A DNA stretch of 64,000 bases from assembly GCF_021513155.1 (NCBI RefSeq), contig NZ_CP090983.1, positions 496,001 through 560,000 on the forward strand, written 5' to 3'. This stretch comes from Jeotgalibaca sp. MA1X17-3 (GTDB lineage Bacteria > Bacillota > Bacilli > Lactobacillales > Aerococcaceae). The notes beneath the pieces are model-generated. The model was not told the DNA's origin. It worked only from the letters and a program-made list of their open reading frames with translations, and did no database searches. A program made the translations under genes and the position numbers. This document shows positions 25,134 through 34,211 of this stretch, piece by piece (positions within the stretch are counted from its first letter, which is position 1; each line of letters opens with the position of its first letter).

Positions 25134-26150
25134 ATGGAAAAATATCTAAGAGAAGAGATAAAAAGTCTCGTTGCTTATGAAGTTATTGATAGAGATTACA
25201 AGGTTAAATTAGATGCAAATGAAGGAATCGAATGGATAAAAGGTCTAAATCGTTATCCAGGGGATCGTAGCGATGAGCTTAGAGAAGAACTAGCCGAACA
25301 ATTAGGAAGAAATAAAGATGAAATTCTACTTGGTAATGGATCTAGTGAGTTGATTGAGCTAGTAATGAAAGCCTATTTAGAAGCTGGCGAAACGGTTGCT
25401 AGTTTTTCACCGACTTTTAGTATGTATAGAAACTTTACTATTATGCATAAAGGGAAATACGTAGGGTATCCGCTAGAAAACATGAAAAAATTGAATGTAG
25501 ATGGTTTTGTTGAGTTTGTTCATGAGGAAAAAGCGAAAATCGTTATTTTGACAAATCCTAATAATCCAACGGGTTTACTTATTCCCAAAGAAGATATTGT
25601 AAAAATAATCAAATCAGTAGATGCGATGGTTATATTGGATGAAGCTTATATTGAATTTTCTGATGGTCCTCAAAATGAAACAATGGAGGAATTTGAAAAT
25701 CTAATCATTTTAAGAACATTCTCTAAAGCAATGAGTTTAGCTGGAATCAGATTAGGCTACATGGTATCGAATGAAAAAAATATAGAATATATTAATCGAG
25801 TGAGATCTCCTTTTAACGTTAATATGTTAACGCAAGAAATGGGTTTAAAGGCTCTTAAAAACAGAGAAACAACTAGTAAAAATATCGAGATTATTAAAAA
25901 AGAAAGAGAAAGAATGAGAGAGTTTTTACAAGGAAAAGGAATAGAACCTTTTTCTTCAGCAGCAAACTTCTTATTTTTTACAACTTCAAAAGAAATATTT
26001 CATGCGTTAGAAGATAGTGCCGTATTGATTAAAGGTTTTTCAGGAGAATTAGAAGGATACTATCGACTTACCATTGGTACACCTGAAGAAAATAATAGCG
26101 TGATAAAAGTAATAGAAGAAGTACAAAATAAGAACAACGAATATAAATAA
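25134..26150 (+). CDS. Class I/II PLP aminotransferase, histidinol-phosphate aminotransferase-like
   Basis: 338 residues, somewhat short for HisC. Motifs: LDANEG near the N-terminus, NPNNPTG near residue 141, DEAYIEFS near residue 170 and the PLP-lysine region RTFSKAMSLAGIRLGYM near residue 193. No other his gene is nearby, so it may act on aromatic or branched-chain amino acids rather than histidinol phosphate; its position before the keto-acid cluster would fit transamination of an amino acid to its keto acid. That role is inference. Strong ribosome site GGAGGAACGATAAG. Confidence 0.8.
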   Translation: MEKYLREEIKSLVAYEVIDRDYKVKLDANEGIEWIKGLNRYPGDRSDELREELAEQLGRNKDEILLGNGSSELIELVMKAYLEAGETVASFSPTFSMYRNFTIMHKGKYVGYPLENMKKLNVDGFVEFVHEEKAKIVILTNPNNPTGLLIPKEDIVKIIKSVDAMVILDEAYIEFSDGPQNETMEEFENLIILRTFSKAMSLAGIRLGYMVSNEKNIEYINRVRSPFNVNMLTQEMGLKALKNRETTSKNIEIIKKERERMREFLQGKGIEPFSSAANFLFFTTSKEIFHALEDSAVLIKGFSGELEGYYRLTIGTPEENNSVIKVIEEVQNKNNEYK

Positions 26151-26161
26151 ATATAAAAAGT

Positions 26162-26206
26162 AAAAAATCCTACACTGGTAAATCTCCATCCAGTGTAGGA
26201 TTTTTT
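26162..26206 (+). terminator. Terminator after the aminotransferase gene
   Basis: AAAAAATCCTACACTGG pairs perfectly with CCAGTGTAGGATTTTTT around an 11-base loop; bidirectional, serving also the convergent ridA-like gene. Confidence 0.92.
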
Positions 26207-26290
26207 ATAAATAGATGTAAACATTCTAAAATAAAAGACAGACTTAGGATAAAAACGCCAAGTCTACCTTTTATTTAAAACTTAAAAATA

Positions 26291-26758
26291 TTATTTTGCT
26301 TTAACTTTCACAATCATTTCTACTTCAAGGGGGAGGTTCCATGGCAAAACGCTAGTACCTATAGCTGATCTTGCATGCTTTCCTTTTTCTCCAAATACTT
26401 CGACAAATAGCTCCGAGGCTCCATTTATAACTGCTGGATGTTCAAAGAAATCATTTGAACTAGCAACAATTCCAAATAATTTGACGATTTGTTCTACGTT
26501 ATCCAAATCTCCGACAGCTTTTTTTAATTGGCTTAATAGTAACAATCCGGCTTGACGTGCTCCATCATAACCTTCTTCTATCGTAAAATCTTTCCCTAAA
26601 ATCCCTTGCATAGTAGGTTTTCCGTCCTTCATAGGACTAGCTCCTGAAAAATACAGCATATCATCGACTTTTTGAACAACTACATAGCTAGCCATTGCCT
26701 CTGGTGCATTTGGTAATTCAATGCCTAGTTCTTCCAATCTCTTTTCAATTTTACCCAT
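26291..26758 (-). CDS. RidA/YjgF-family protein
   Basis: 155 residues of the YjgF/YER057c/UK114 superfamily, which hydrolyses reactive enamine/imine intermediates made by PLP enzymes. Segments such as LYFSGASPMKDGKPTMQGILGKDFTIEEGYDGARQAGLLLLSQLK and the C-terminal RSAIGTSVLPWNLPLEVEMIVKV are typical. It is the longer, YjgH-like subtype. ATG follows AGGAGGAGATAGAAGTT. The neighbouring aminotransferase and amino-acid catabolic genes fit its role. Confidence 0.85.
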   Translation of the reverse strand: MGKIEKRLEELGIELPNAPEAMASYVVVQKVDDMLYFSGASPMKDGKPTMQGILGKDFTIEEGYDGARQAGLLLLSQLKKAVGDLDNVEQIVKLFGIVASSNDFFEHPAVINGASELFVEVFGEKGKHARSAIGTSVLPWNLPLEVEMIVKVKAK

Positions 26759-27017
26759 AACTTCTATCTCCTCCTATTTTTTGTTTACAATTTATATCTA
26801 GTGAATATAATTAAAAAACTAGTTAAAATAGTGTCTCATGCTATCCTTTTACGTATATCCATTTAATGGTAATCACTCTCCAAAAGAAAGAAAGGGTTTT
26901 CATTCATGAGTATACAGGATACTAAAAATTAAAAACATCAAAACTCATAAAAATTAATCTATAGCTATATAAGATTTTTCTATTTGAATAGAGAGAAAAG
27001 TACGAGTACCATTTAAT

Positions 27018-27031
27018 TGTAAGCGTTTTAA
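27018..27031 (+). promoter_or_regulatory. cre-like site upstream of the ykvI-like gene
   Basis: TGTAAGCGTTTTAA matches the left half and core of the CcpA operator consensus (TGWAANCGNTNWCA) but not its right end. It lies 45 bases before the ATG, in a 317-base gap that otherwise holds only promoters. Suggests catabolite control; binding is unproven. Confidence 0.6.
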
Positions 27032-27075
27032 ATAATAGGTTTATATAATAAATAAGTAAGAATGGAGGAATTGTA

Positions 27076-28194
27076 ATGAAAAATAAAAAAAGGGGGCTAC
27101 CTGTATTTGTGGGTATTGCCAGTGTTTGGTTTGGTACACATGCTGGCCCCGCCGCCGCTGCCGGTACTTTCGCAGCAACCTATTTTAGTAAATATGGTAA
27201 ATGGGGTTTATTTACACCTTTATTAACTGTATTCCTCATGGCATCTTGTGTTTACTATGGTATAGAATATTCTAGAATTAAAGGAATTGATAACTTTAGT
27301 GATTTTACTAAATCATTCTTTGATCCATTTGGAGCTTTATTTTCAGGATTTTTTGAAATTACTTATGTAGCGGGAGTTTTATTAGCTTTAGCTGCTGGAA
27401 TTGCAACAGCTGCCAGTATTATAACTGAATATACAGGCATTCCGTACGCTTTTTCAGCTCTTTTAATCGTTGGAATATCGATTATTCTTTCTGTTCTTGG
27501 AGAGGAGCTAGTGCGTGCCTCTAGTACCATAATGACTGTTTTTATAGTGCTATCCTTAGCAACTATTTCAATAGCTGGTCTTCTTTCATCTAATTCCAGT
27601 TTTATAGGTGAATGGCAAACCACATCATTTAGTGATTTTTCTTTTCTACAAGCAATTAAATCGGCATTTATCTATGCAGGTGTTTTAACAGCAGGAATTG
27701 TAGGAAACTCTATCTCTGTTTCTTCAGGACTAAAAGATCAAAAAGATTCCCTTAAATCTGTTTCGCTAGGTTATGTAATGAATGTGTTCTTAATCTTATC
27801 CGTAGCTGTATTATTGTTCGCTTATCCGCAATATGTAGGGACAACCTTACCAAACTATTTAGTGGTAGAAGATTTAGGTTCATCCATATTTTTATTAGCA
27901 TATGTTGTGCTGGTAGTATTAGCAGTTTTATCAACCATTGTAACGTATTCCTATAGTGTTGCTGGAAGGTATTCAAAGTATGTACCTATGAAAGAAGGAG
28001 TAGGAAGAAACTTAGTAACGATTCTTATTCTTTTTGCAATTACTTATTTTATTTCTTTAGTAGGTTTATCTGCGATTATTGGTAAAGGATACACATATCT
28101 AGGCTATGCAGCAATCCCATCTGTCATCCTACCCATTATGATTCTAGGTCATCATAAAACTAAAAAAGCAATCGAGGAAATGAAACTTAAATAA
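27076..28194 (+). CDS. ykvI: YkvI-family membrane transporter
   Basis: 372 residues with about ten hydrophobic segments. The opening VFVGIASVWFGTHAGPAAAAGTFAATYFSKYGKWG and the overall layout match the YkvI family, distant relatives of LeuT-fold sodium/solute transporters. Substrate unknown; context suggests an amino acid or keto acid. ATG follows AATGGAGGAATTGTA. No partner subunit is visible. Confidence 0.8.
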   Translation: MKNKKRGLPVFVGIASVWFGTHAGPAAAAGTFAATYFSKYGKWGLFTPLLTVFLMASCVYYGIEYSRIKGIDNFSDFTKSFFDPFGALFSGFFEITYVAGVLLALAAGIATAASIITEYTGIPYAFSALLIVGISIILSVLGEELVRASSTIMTVFIVLSLATISIAGLLSSNSSFIGEWQTTSFSDFSFLQAIKSAFIYAGVLTAGIVGNSISVSSGLKDQKDSLKSVSLGYVMNVFLILSVAVLLFAYPQYVGTTLPNYLVVEDLGSSIFLLAYVVLVVLAVLSTIVTYSYSVAGRYSKYVPMKEGVGRNLVTILILFAITYFISLVGLSAIIGKGYTYLGYAAIPSVILPIMILGHHKTKKAIEEMKLK

Positions 28195-28281
28195 TCTTTG
28201 AAAGGAAGAAGAGAAAATTTCTTGTTCCTTTTTTTGTATGTGTTATTAAATTTTAGTTTAAAAAATACAATACCATTGAAA

Positions 28282-28295
28282 TGGAAGCGTTTAAT
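28282..28295 (+). promoter_or_regulatory. cre-like site upstream of ptb
   Basis: TGGAAGCGTTTAAT resembles the CcpA operator core (AAGCGTT) with an imperfect right arm, about 110 bases upstream of ptb. Confidence 0.5.
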
Positions 28296-28402
28296 ATAAT
28301 CTATAGGGTCATCAAAACTACCTATTATTCACTTGTGAAGGAAGGTGATAAGATACAGATGTAGAGCGCTTACTTCAAAAAAGAATAGAAAGGAAAGATG
28401 AA

Positions 28403-29302
28403 ATGTTAAAAGACTTCAAAGATTTAATCGAAGAAGTAAAAGCAACTGGAATACATACAGTCAGTGTGGCAGCAGCGGAAGACAAAGAACTTCTATTGGC
28501 AGTCAAAGAAGCAATGGATCTTGGGTTTGTCAAACCTATACTAGTAGGGAATGAAGAAGAAATAAGGAAAATAGTAAAAGAAATCGGTATGGATGAGGTT
28601 GAAATCATCAATAGCCCAACTCCGGAAGAGTCAGCTACCCTTGCAGTAAAACTAGTGAAAGATCAAAGAGCTAGCGTCTTGATGAAAGGATTAGTAAATA
28701 CTAGTGTTTACATGCGTGCGATTCTAAATCGTGAGAATGGCCTACGAACGGGAAAACTTATTAGTTTAATGGCTGTTTACCAATTACCTGGTTATCATAA
28801 ACTTCTCTACTGTACAGATAGTGGTGTAAATGTGGCTCCTAATTTAGAGCAGAAGAAAGATATCTTATCTAATGCCTTAGAAGCGATGAAACGAATAGGT
28901 GTGGAAGAACCTAAAGTAGCTGTTTTAGCAGCAAATGAAATGGTAGATCCTAAAATCCCAGCTACTGTAGATGCACAAGGTCTAGTCGATTACGTAAAAA
29001 GTGGAGAAGCACCTTCTTGTACGATTGAAGGACCTATCGCATTTGATGTTGCTTTCGATCAAACGGCAGCACTCCATAAAGGCATTGATAGTAAAGTTTC
29101 AGGAGATGTTGATTTACTCGTATTTCCAAATATTGAAACGGGGAATATTCTTGGTAAATCTTGGCTGCATTTTAATCGAGCAAAATGGGCTGGAATCGTT
29201 TTAGGTGCTTCCAATCCAATTATCTTAGGATCCCGTTCTGATACGGCAGAAATCAAAATAAATTCAATTGCACTCGCTTGTTTAGCAGCAAAAAATTCAT
29301 AA
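28403..29302 (+). CDS. ptb: Phosphate butyryltransferase
   Basis: Transfers acyl groups from CoA to phosphate; with butyrate kinase it converts branched-chain acyl-CoA to acid plus ATP. The 299-residue protein follows the Pta/Ptb fold: LLAVKEAMDLGFVKPILVGNEEEI near residue 31, ASVLMKGLVNTSVYMRAILNRENGLR near residue 92 and DLLVFPNIETGNILGKSW near residue 237. In Enterococcus the order is ptb-buk-bkdDABC; here an MFS gene follows instead and buk lies after the dehydrogenase genes. Confidence 0.9.
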   Translation: MLKDFKDLIEEVKATGIHTVSVAAAEDKELLLAVKEAMDLGFVKPILVGNEEEIRKIVKEIGMDEVEIINSPTPEESATLAVKLVKDQRASVLMKGLVNTSVYMRAILNRENGLRTGKLISLMAVYQLPGYHKLLYCTDSGVNVAPNLEQKKDILSNALEAMKRIGVEEPKVAVLAANEMVDPKIPATVDAQGLVDYVKSGEAPSCTIEGPIAFDVAFDQTAALHKGIDSKVSGDVDLLVFPNIETGNILGKSWLHFNRAKWAGIVLGASNPIILGSRSDTAEIKINSIALACLAAKNS

Positions 29303-29329
29303 TAAATAATAATAAAAGGTGATGAAATC

Positions 29330-30583
29330 ATGAAAAAAAATCCAAAGCTTTTCCTAACCATCTTTTTCTTTGGTACTGCGTATGCTTTACAATATGCACT
29401 ACCATTCATTCAGTACGTACTTTATAATCCCTTAGTTGCTACGTTAGATGTTACAAACGCTCAGCTAGGTGTATTGATTGCTATCTTTGGAATTGGAAAT
29501 ATTGTAGGAGCTCCTATTGGCGGTTGGTTTGCGGATCGCTTCAGCTATAAAACCATTTATATTATATCCATGTTCGGAACTTCGGCACTTAGTTTCTTAT
29601 TCGCTTTTAACTTGAATTATCAATTTGCTGTTTATATCTGGATTGGTTTAGCAGTTTCTGCACTTTTTGCATTCTATCCTTCCCATATCAAAGCAGTTCG
29701 TATGCTAGGAGATGAAGAAAGCCAAGGAAAAATCTTTGGACTTAGTGAATCAGCTTCAGGAATTGGGAGCGTAATTGTTAACTCTTTAGCTCTGTTCTTG
29801 TTTGGAAGAGCAGCTACAGAAGCATTAGGTCTTCAAGCAGCTATTATTGGGTACGGTGTTGCTTCCTTATTAGTAGGAATTGTTCTTTACTTCTTGATGG
29901 AATCTCCTGCTGAAAATGAAAATGTTGACGAAGACGCGGAAGAACGTATCGGCCTGAAAGACTATTGGATTGTATTGAAATTTCCAGGAACGTGGCTTGC
30001 GGGTATGGCAATCTTTGTTACTTACACTTTATACACAACATTAACTTACTTTACTCCTTACTTTACAGATGTATTAGGCGTTACGGTTGCCTTCTCTGGA
30101 GGATTAGCAATTGTTCGTACATACTTGTTACGTTTTGTAGGAGCTCCAATTGGAGGATACATTGGAGATAGAATTCACTCGGTAACGAAGGTATTAGGAA
30201 TTTCTTTCCTGGCGTCTGCCATTATCATTCTTGCATTCCTAGGATTACCTGCAACGACAAGCACGACAATCATTATTATCTTAACACTGTTAATTTCTAC
30301 CTTCACTTTTATGGCTCGTGGAAACATGTTTGCTGTGCCAGCGGAAGTTAAATCACCAACTAAATATGCTGCAATGACTGCTGGGATTACTTGTGCAATC
30401 GGTTTTGCTCCTGACTTATTCCAATTTACGATGTATGGATCTTGGTTGGATAATTATGGTAATGACGGGTACCGATACATCTTCATTTATGCAGTAGTGA
30501 TCTTAGTAGTTGGAATTATCAACTCCATTTTGACTCTTATGTATAAAAAGCATCAAGCAAAACAAGAAATAATCTCAAAATAA
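29330..30583 (+). CDS. Major facilitator superfamily transporter
   Basis: 417 residues, 12 predicted helices. The loop between helices 2 and 3 reads GAPIGGWFADRFSYKTIY, the MFS signature, repeated in the second half as GAPIGGYIGDRIHSVTK. A soluble acidic loop near residue 200 (ENENVDEDAEER) joins the halves. Embedded between ptb and the dehydrogenase genes, so a substrate or product of branched-chain amino or keto-acid metabolism is likely, but not determined. Confidence 0.85.
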   Translation: MKKNPKLFLTIFFFGTAYALQYALPFIQYVLYNPLVATLDVTNAQLGVLIAIFGIGNIVGAPIGGWFADRFSYKTIYIISMFGTSALSFLFAFNLNYQFAVYIWIGLAVSALFAFYPSHIKAVRMLGDEESQGKIFGLSESASGIGSVIVNSLALFLFGRAATEALGLQAAIIGYGVASLLVGIVLYFLMESPAENENVDEDAEERIGLKDYWIVLKFPGTWLAGMAIFVTYTLYTTLTYFTPYFTDVLGVTVAFSGGLAIVRTYLLRFVGAPIGGYIGDRIHSVTKVLGISFLASAIIILAFLGLPATTSTTIIIILTLLISTFTFMARGNMFAVPAEVKSPTKYAAMTAGITCAIGFAPDLFQFTMYGSWLDNYGNDGYRYIFIYAVVILVVGIINSILTLMYKKHQAKQEIISK

Positions 30584-30660
30584 AAAGCCGCTAAAATAAG
30601 TTGATAACTCTATCAAAAGAACCTATTATTCAAATAAAAATATCGTGACAAGCTCAATGT

Positions 30661-30674
30661 TGAAAACGTTCCAT
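30661..30674 (+). promoter_or_regulatory. cre-like site upstream of the dehydrogenase genes
   Basis: TGAAAACGTTCCAT, with the palindromic AACGTT core of CcpA operators, 32 bases before the E1 alpha start. The right arm is imperfect. Confidence 0.55.
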
Positions 30675-30705
30675 AAAAAAATATATAGATGAGAGGGCTG
30701 TTATT

Positions 30706-31824
30706 ATGGCTAAGAAAACAAAACAAATTTTAGACTTTGATGCAATCGTTAAAGGCTATGAAGAATCCTTTCCAATGTATCAAGTTTTAAATGAATTAGG
30801 AGAAATTGTGAATGAGGACTTGGATCCTAAACTATCTGATGAAGATTTGGTTCAGCTAATGAAAAACATGGTATGGGCTAGAACGTATGACCAACGAGTA
30901 ACCATGTTAAACCGCCAAGGAGCACTTGGAAACTACGCACCAATGGGCGGTCAGGAAGCCAGTGAGATTGCACCTCAGTTTGCAACACGCAAAGGGGACT
31001 TTTTTGCAGGAACGTATCGTGACTTAATTCCTTTGATTTTCCATGGGCTTCCTATTTTCCAGGCCTTCTTATATTACAAAGGTCACTATAAAGCAAATCA
31101 GTATGAGCCAGATTTTCAAGGATATGTACCACAAGTAATTGTTGGTGGGCATGTTACCAATGCAATGGGAGTTGCGGTTGGGTATCAGAAAAAAGGTAAA
31201 AAGAATATTGTACTTTCTTATAATGGGGATGGAGCTACTTCTCAAGGAGATTTCTATGAAGGATTAAACTTCGCTGGTGTTTACAAGGCACCTTTCATTG
31301 CCATCATCCAAAATAATGGATATGGAATTTCCGTTCCAGTTGATAGACAAACAAATGCTAAAGTTCTTGCACAAAAAGCTGTAGGTGTTGGAATTCCGGG
31401 TGTACAAGTAGACGGTATGGATCCACTTGCTATGTATGCAGTAACTGCAAAAGCTCGTGAATATGCTCTTGCAGGAAATGGTCCTGTTCTTATTGATGCG
31501 ATTACTTATCGTTTCGGGCCTCACTCTATGTCAGATGATCCAACTCGTTACCGTACAAATGAAGAATTAACTGAATGGGAACAAAAAGATCCACTAATCA
31601 GAATGCGTATTTACTTAGAGAAAAAAGGCATTTGGACAGAGGAAATGGAAGAAGAAGTAATTGAAGGATGCAAGAGTGAAATCAAAGAAACGGTTCAAAA
31701 AATTGGACATGTTGAAAAAATGAAAGTATCTGAACTTTTAGGTTTCATGTATGAAGATGCTCCTCAAAATATTAAAGAACAGATTGCTGAGTATAAAGCA
31801 AAGGAGATGTCCGAGAATGAGTGA
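30706..31824 (+). CDS. bkdA: Branched-chain 2-oxoacid dehydrogenase E1 component, alpha subunit
   Basis: 372 residues. Thiamine diphosphate motif SYNGDGATSQGDFYEGLNFAGVYKAPFIAIIQNNGYGIS (near residues 168-206) and the phosphorylation-loop-like RFGPHSMSDDPTRYR near residue 268 identify an E1 alpha subunit. It resembles the pyruvate dehydrogenase alpha subunit too; ptb and buk in the same cluster favour branched-chain keto acids. Overlaps the beta-subunit gene by eight bases. Confidence 0.88.
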   Translation: MAKKTKQILDFDAIVKGYEESFPMYQVLNELGEIVNEDLDPKLSDEDLVQLMKNMVWARTYDQRVTMLNRQGALGNYAPMGGQEASEIAPQFATRKGDFFAGTYRDLIPLIFHGLPIFQAFLYYKGHYKANQYEPDFQGYVPQVIVGGHVTNAMGVAVGYQKKGKKNIVLSYNGDGATSQGDFYEGLNFAGVYKAPFIAIIQNNGYGISVPVDRQTNAKVLAQKAVGVGIPGVQVDGMDPLAMYAVTAKAREYALAGNGPVLIDAITYRFGPHSMSDDPTRYRTNEELTEWEQKDPLIRMRIYLEKKGIWTEEMEEEVIEGCKSEIKETVQKIGHVEKMKVSELLGFMYEDAPQNIKEQIAEYKAKEMSENE

Positions 31825-32794
31825 AAAAACAATCGTACAAGCTATTACAGAAGCACTAGATTATAAATTAGAAACAGATCCGGATACACTAATTTATGGA
31901 GAAGACGTAGGTGGAAACGGTGGAGTTTTCCGTGTTACCGACGGATTGCAAACTAAATATGGTGAGGAACGAGTATTTGATACTCCGTTAGCAGAATCAG
32001 GAATTATCGGAATGACAGTTGGTTTAGCTACAGCAGGATTACGTCCTCTTCCAGAAATTCAGTTTTCAGGTTTCTTCTTGGAAGCCATTTCTCCTTTGAT
32101 CGCTCAAATGTCCCGTATGCGATATCGTTATGGTGGAACAAGAAGTATGCCTGTAACGATTCGTGCTCCTTATGGTGGTGGAGTTCATACACCAGAATTA
32201 CACTCAGATAGTTTAGAAGGATTGTTCTCACAAATTCCTGGTATCCGTGTAGTCATTCCAAGTAACCCTTATGATGCGAAAGGTTTGTTGATTTCGGCAA
32301 TTGAAAGTAACGATCCTGTTATCTTCTTAGAACACTTAAAATTATATCGTTCTGTAAGAGCGGAAGTTCCAGATGAGGCATATAGAGTACCACTAGATAA
32401 AGCCGCTATTACAAGAGAAGGTTCAGATGTAACCGTTATTGGATATGGTTTGATGGTTCATGAAGCCTTAAAAGCAGCTGAAATGTTAGAAGAAGATCAT
32501 ATTTCTGTTGAAGTAGTTGACTTGAGAACAGTCTCCCCAGTGGATTATGAAACTATTGTAGAATCTGTTAAGAAAACAGGTCGCTGTGTCGTTGTTCAAG
32601 AAGCACAACGTCAAGCTGGAACAGCAGGAAAAGTAGTTTCTGAAGTTGCAGAGAGAGCATTTATGTACTTAGAAGCACCAGTATCTCGTGTAACGGCACC
32701 TGACTCTGTTTATCCATTTATTTCTGCAGAAGAAGTATGGCTTCCAAATGCAAAAGACATTGCTAACAAAGTAAAAGAAGTTTACAACTTCTAA
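31817..32794 (+). CDS. bkdB: Branched-chain 2-oxoacid dehydrogenase E1 component, beta subunit
   Basis: 325 residues from ATG at 31817 (ribosome site AAGGAGATGTCCGAGA, inside the end of the alpha gene); an upstream in-frame ATG is rejected. Typical features: GEDVGGNGGVFRVTDGL near residue 29, DTPLAESGIIGMTVGLA near residue 55, RAPYGGGVHTPELHSDS near residue 115. Forms the heterotetrameric E1 that decarboxylates keto acids. Confidence 0.9.
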   Translation: MSEKTIVQAITEALDYKLETDPDTLIYGEDVGGNGGVFRVTDGLQTKYGEERVFDTPLAESGIIGMTVGLATAGLRPLPEIQFSGFFLEAISPLIAQMSRMRYRYGGTRSMPVTIRAPYGGGVHTPELHSDSLEGLFSQIPGIRVVIPSNPYDAKGLLISAIESNDPVIFLEHLKLYRSVRAEVPDEAYRVPLDKAAITREGSDVTVIGYGLMVHEALKAAEMLEEDHISVEVVDLRTVSPVDYETIVESVKKTGRCVVVQEAQRQAGTAGKVVSEVAERAFMYLEAPVSRVTAPDSVYPFISAEEVWLPNAKDIANKVKEVYNF

Positions 32795-32819
32795 GATTGA
32801 ATTAAGGAGGGTATGCAAT

Positions 32820-34202
32820 ATGATTTATTCATTCATCTTGCCAGATAGTGGAGAAGGTTTACACGAAAGTGAAATTTTGAGCTGGCATGTTAAAGAAGGA
32901 GAAACCATCAAAGAAGACGAAGAGTTGGTGGAGATTCAAAGTGATAAAGCAGTAGTAGTCTTACCATCACCGGTTACAGGAGTTGTCAAAAAAATTATTG
33001 CTGACGAAGGTGTAGTAGCCAAAGTTGGGAGCTCTATTATTGAAATTGAAGTAGAAGGCGACTCTTCAAAACCTGCCACCACACCTAAAAAAGAGGTAGC
33101 TTTAGAAGAAACGGAACAAGAAGTTATTACAGAGGTAGATGGTAGTGTAATTGGAAAAGTACCAAAAGATATTGATTATAATCCAAATCCAAAGAGTGCT
33201 TCTGCTTCCACTTCAAAAACTCCAAGCGTAGATATTCGGATGTTGGCAGTTCCAGCAGTCCGTAAATATGCACGAGAAAAAGATGTAGATCTCACTCAAG
33301 TACCAGCGACAGGTAAAAACGATCGTGTTTCAAAAGAGGATATTGATTTATTCTTGGCAAATGGTGGAGCTGCAACTCAACCTGTAGCAGAGAAAGAAGT
33401 GACTCAAGCGCAAGTTCCAGCTGAAGCTGAAACAGCAAGTACACAAAAACCAGCAGCAAGTACTCAAGAAGAGCCAAAAGTAGACACAACAGCTCGTGAA
33501 ACAAGAGTGAAAATGTCTCCAATGCGCCGTATGACTGCTAAAGCTATGGTAAGTAGTAAGCGTACATCTCCAGATGTAGTGATTCTCGATCGTGTAAATG
33601 TTACGAAATTGATTGAGCACCGTGATAAATTTAAAGAAATCGCGAAGGAAAGTGGTATTAAATTAACTTATACTGCGTACTTTGTAAAAGCAGTAGCCGC
33701 TGTTCTAGCTCGCTATCCTGATTTAAATGCTTCTGTAGATGAAGAAAACAATGAAATTATTTACAAAAATTATGTCAACGTTGGCGTAGCAACCGATACA
33801 GAAAATGGATTGTATGTTCCAAATATTAAAGATGCGGACAAGAAGAGTCTATTTAAAGTAGCACAAGACTTAGTAGAAAATACTGAAAAAGCAATGAATG
33901 GAACCTTGAAGAGTTCTGACATGAAGAATGGTTCAATGACCATTACAAATACTGGTTCAGTAGCTTTAAATGGTGTTTGGTCTACTCCAATCATCAATCA
34001 ACCAGAAGTAGCAATTCTTGGAGTTGCAAGAATTGAAGACGAGGTTATTCCAGATGAAAATAGACAACCAATTGTTGCACCAATGCTGAAAGTTTCTTTC
34101 GCATTTGATCACCGTATTATCGATGGTCTGACTGCTCAGAAAGCATTGACGGACTTGAAGAAATATATTGCTGATCCAGAATTATTATTTGTTGAGGGGT
34201 GA
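32820..34202 (+). CDS. bkdC: Branched-chain 2-oxoacid dehydrogenase E2 (dihydrolipoyl acyltransferase)
   Basis: 460 residues. One lipoyl domain at the N-terminus with the modified lysine in EIQSDKAVV near residue 43, a flexible linker, a peripheral E1/E3-binding domain (LAVPAVRKYAREKDVDLTQVPATGKNDRVSKEDID near residues 143-177), an Ala/Pro/Thr/Gln-rich linker, and the catalytic domain ending with the HxxxDG motif (FAFDHRIIDG near residue 423). Ribosome site TAAGGAGGGTATGCAAT. Confidence 0.93.
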   Translation: MIYSFILPDSGEGLHESEILSWHVKEGETIKEDEELVEIQSDKAVVVLPSPVTGVVKKIIADEGVVAKVGSSIIEIEVEGDSSKPATTPKKEVALEETEQEVITEVDGSVIGKVPKDIDYNPNPKSASASTSKTPSVDIRMLAVPAVRKYAREKDVDLTQVPATGKNDRVSKEDIDLFLANGGAATQPVAEKEVTQAQVPAEAETASTQKPAASTQEEPKVDTTARETRVKMSPMRRMTAKAMVSSKRTSPDVVILDRVNVTKLIEHRDKFKEIAKESGIKLTYTAYFVKAVAAVLARYPDLNASVDEENNEIIYKNYVNVGVATDTENGLYVPNIKDADKKSLFKVAQDLVENTEKAMNGTLKSSDMKNGSMTITNTGSVALNGVWSTPIINQPEVAILGVARIEDEVIPDENRQPIVAPMLKVSFAFDHRIIDGLTAQKALTDLKKYIADPELLFVEG

Positions 34203-34211
34203 CAAACAGTT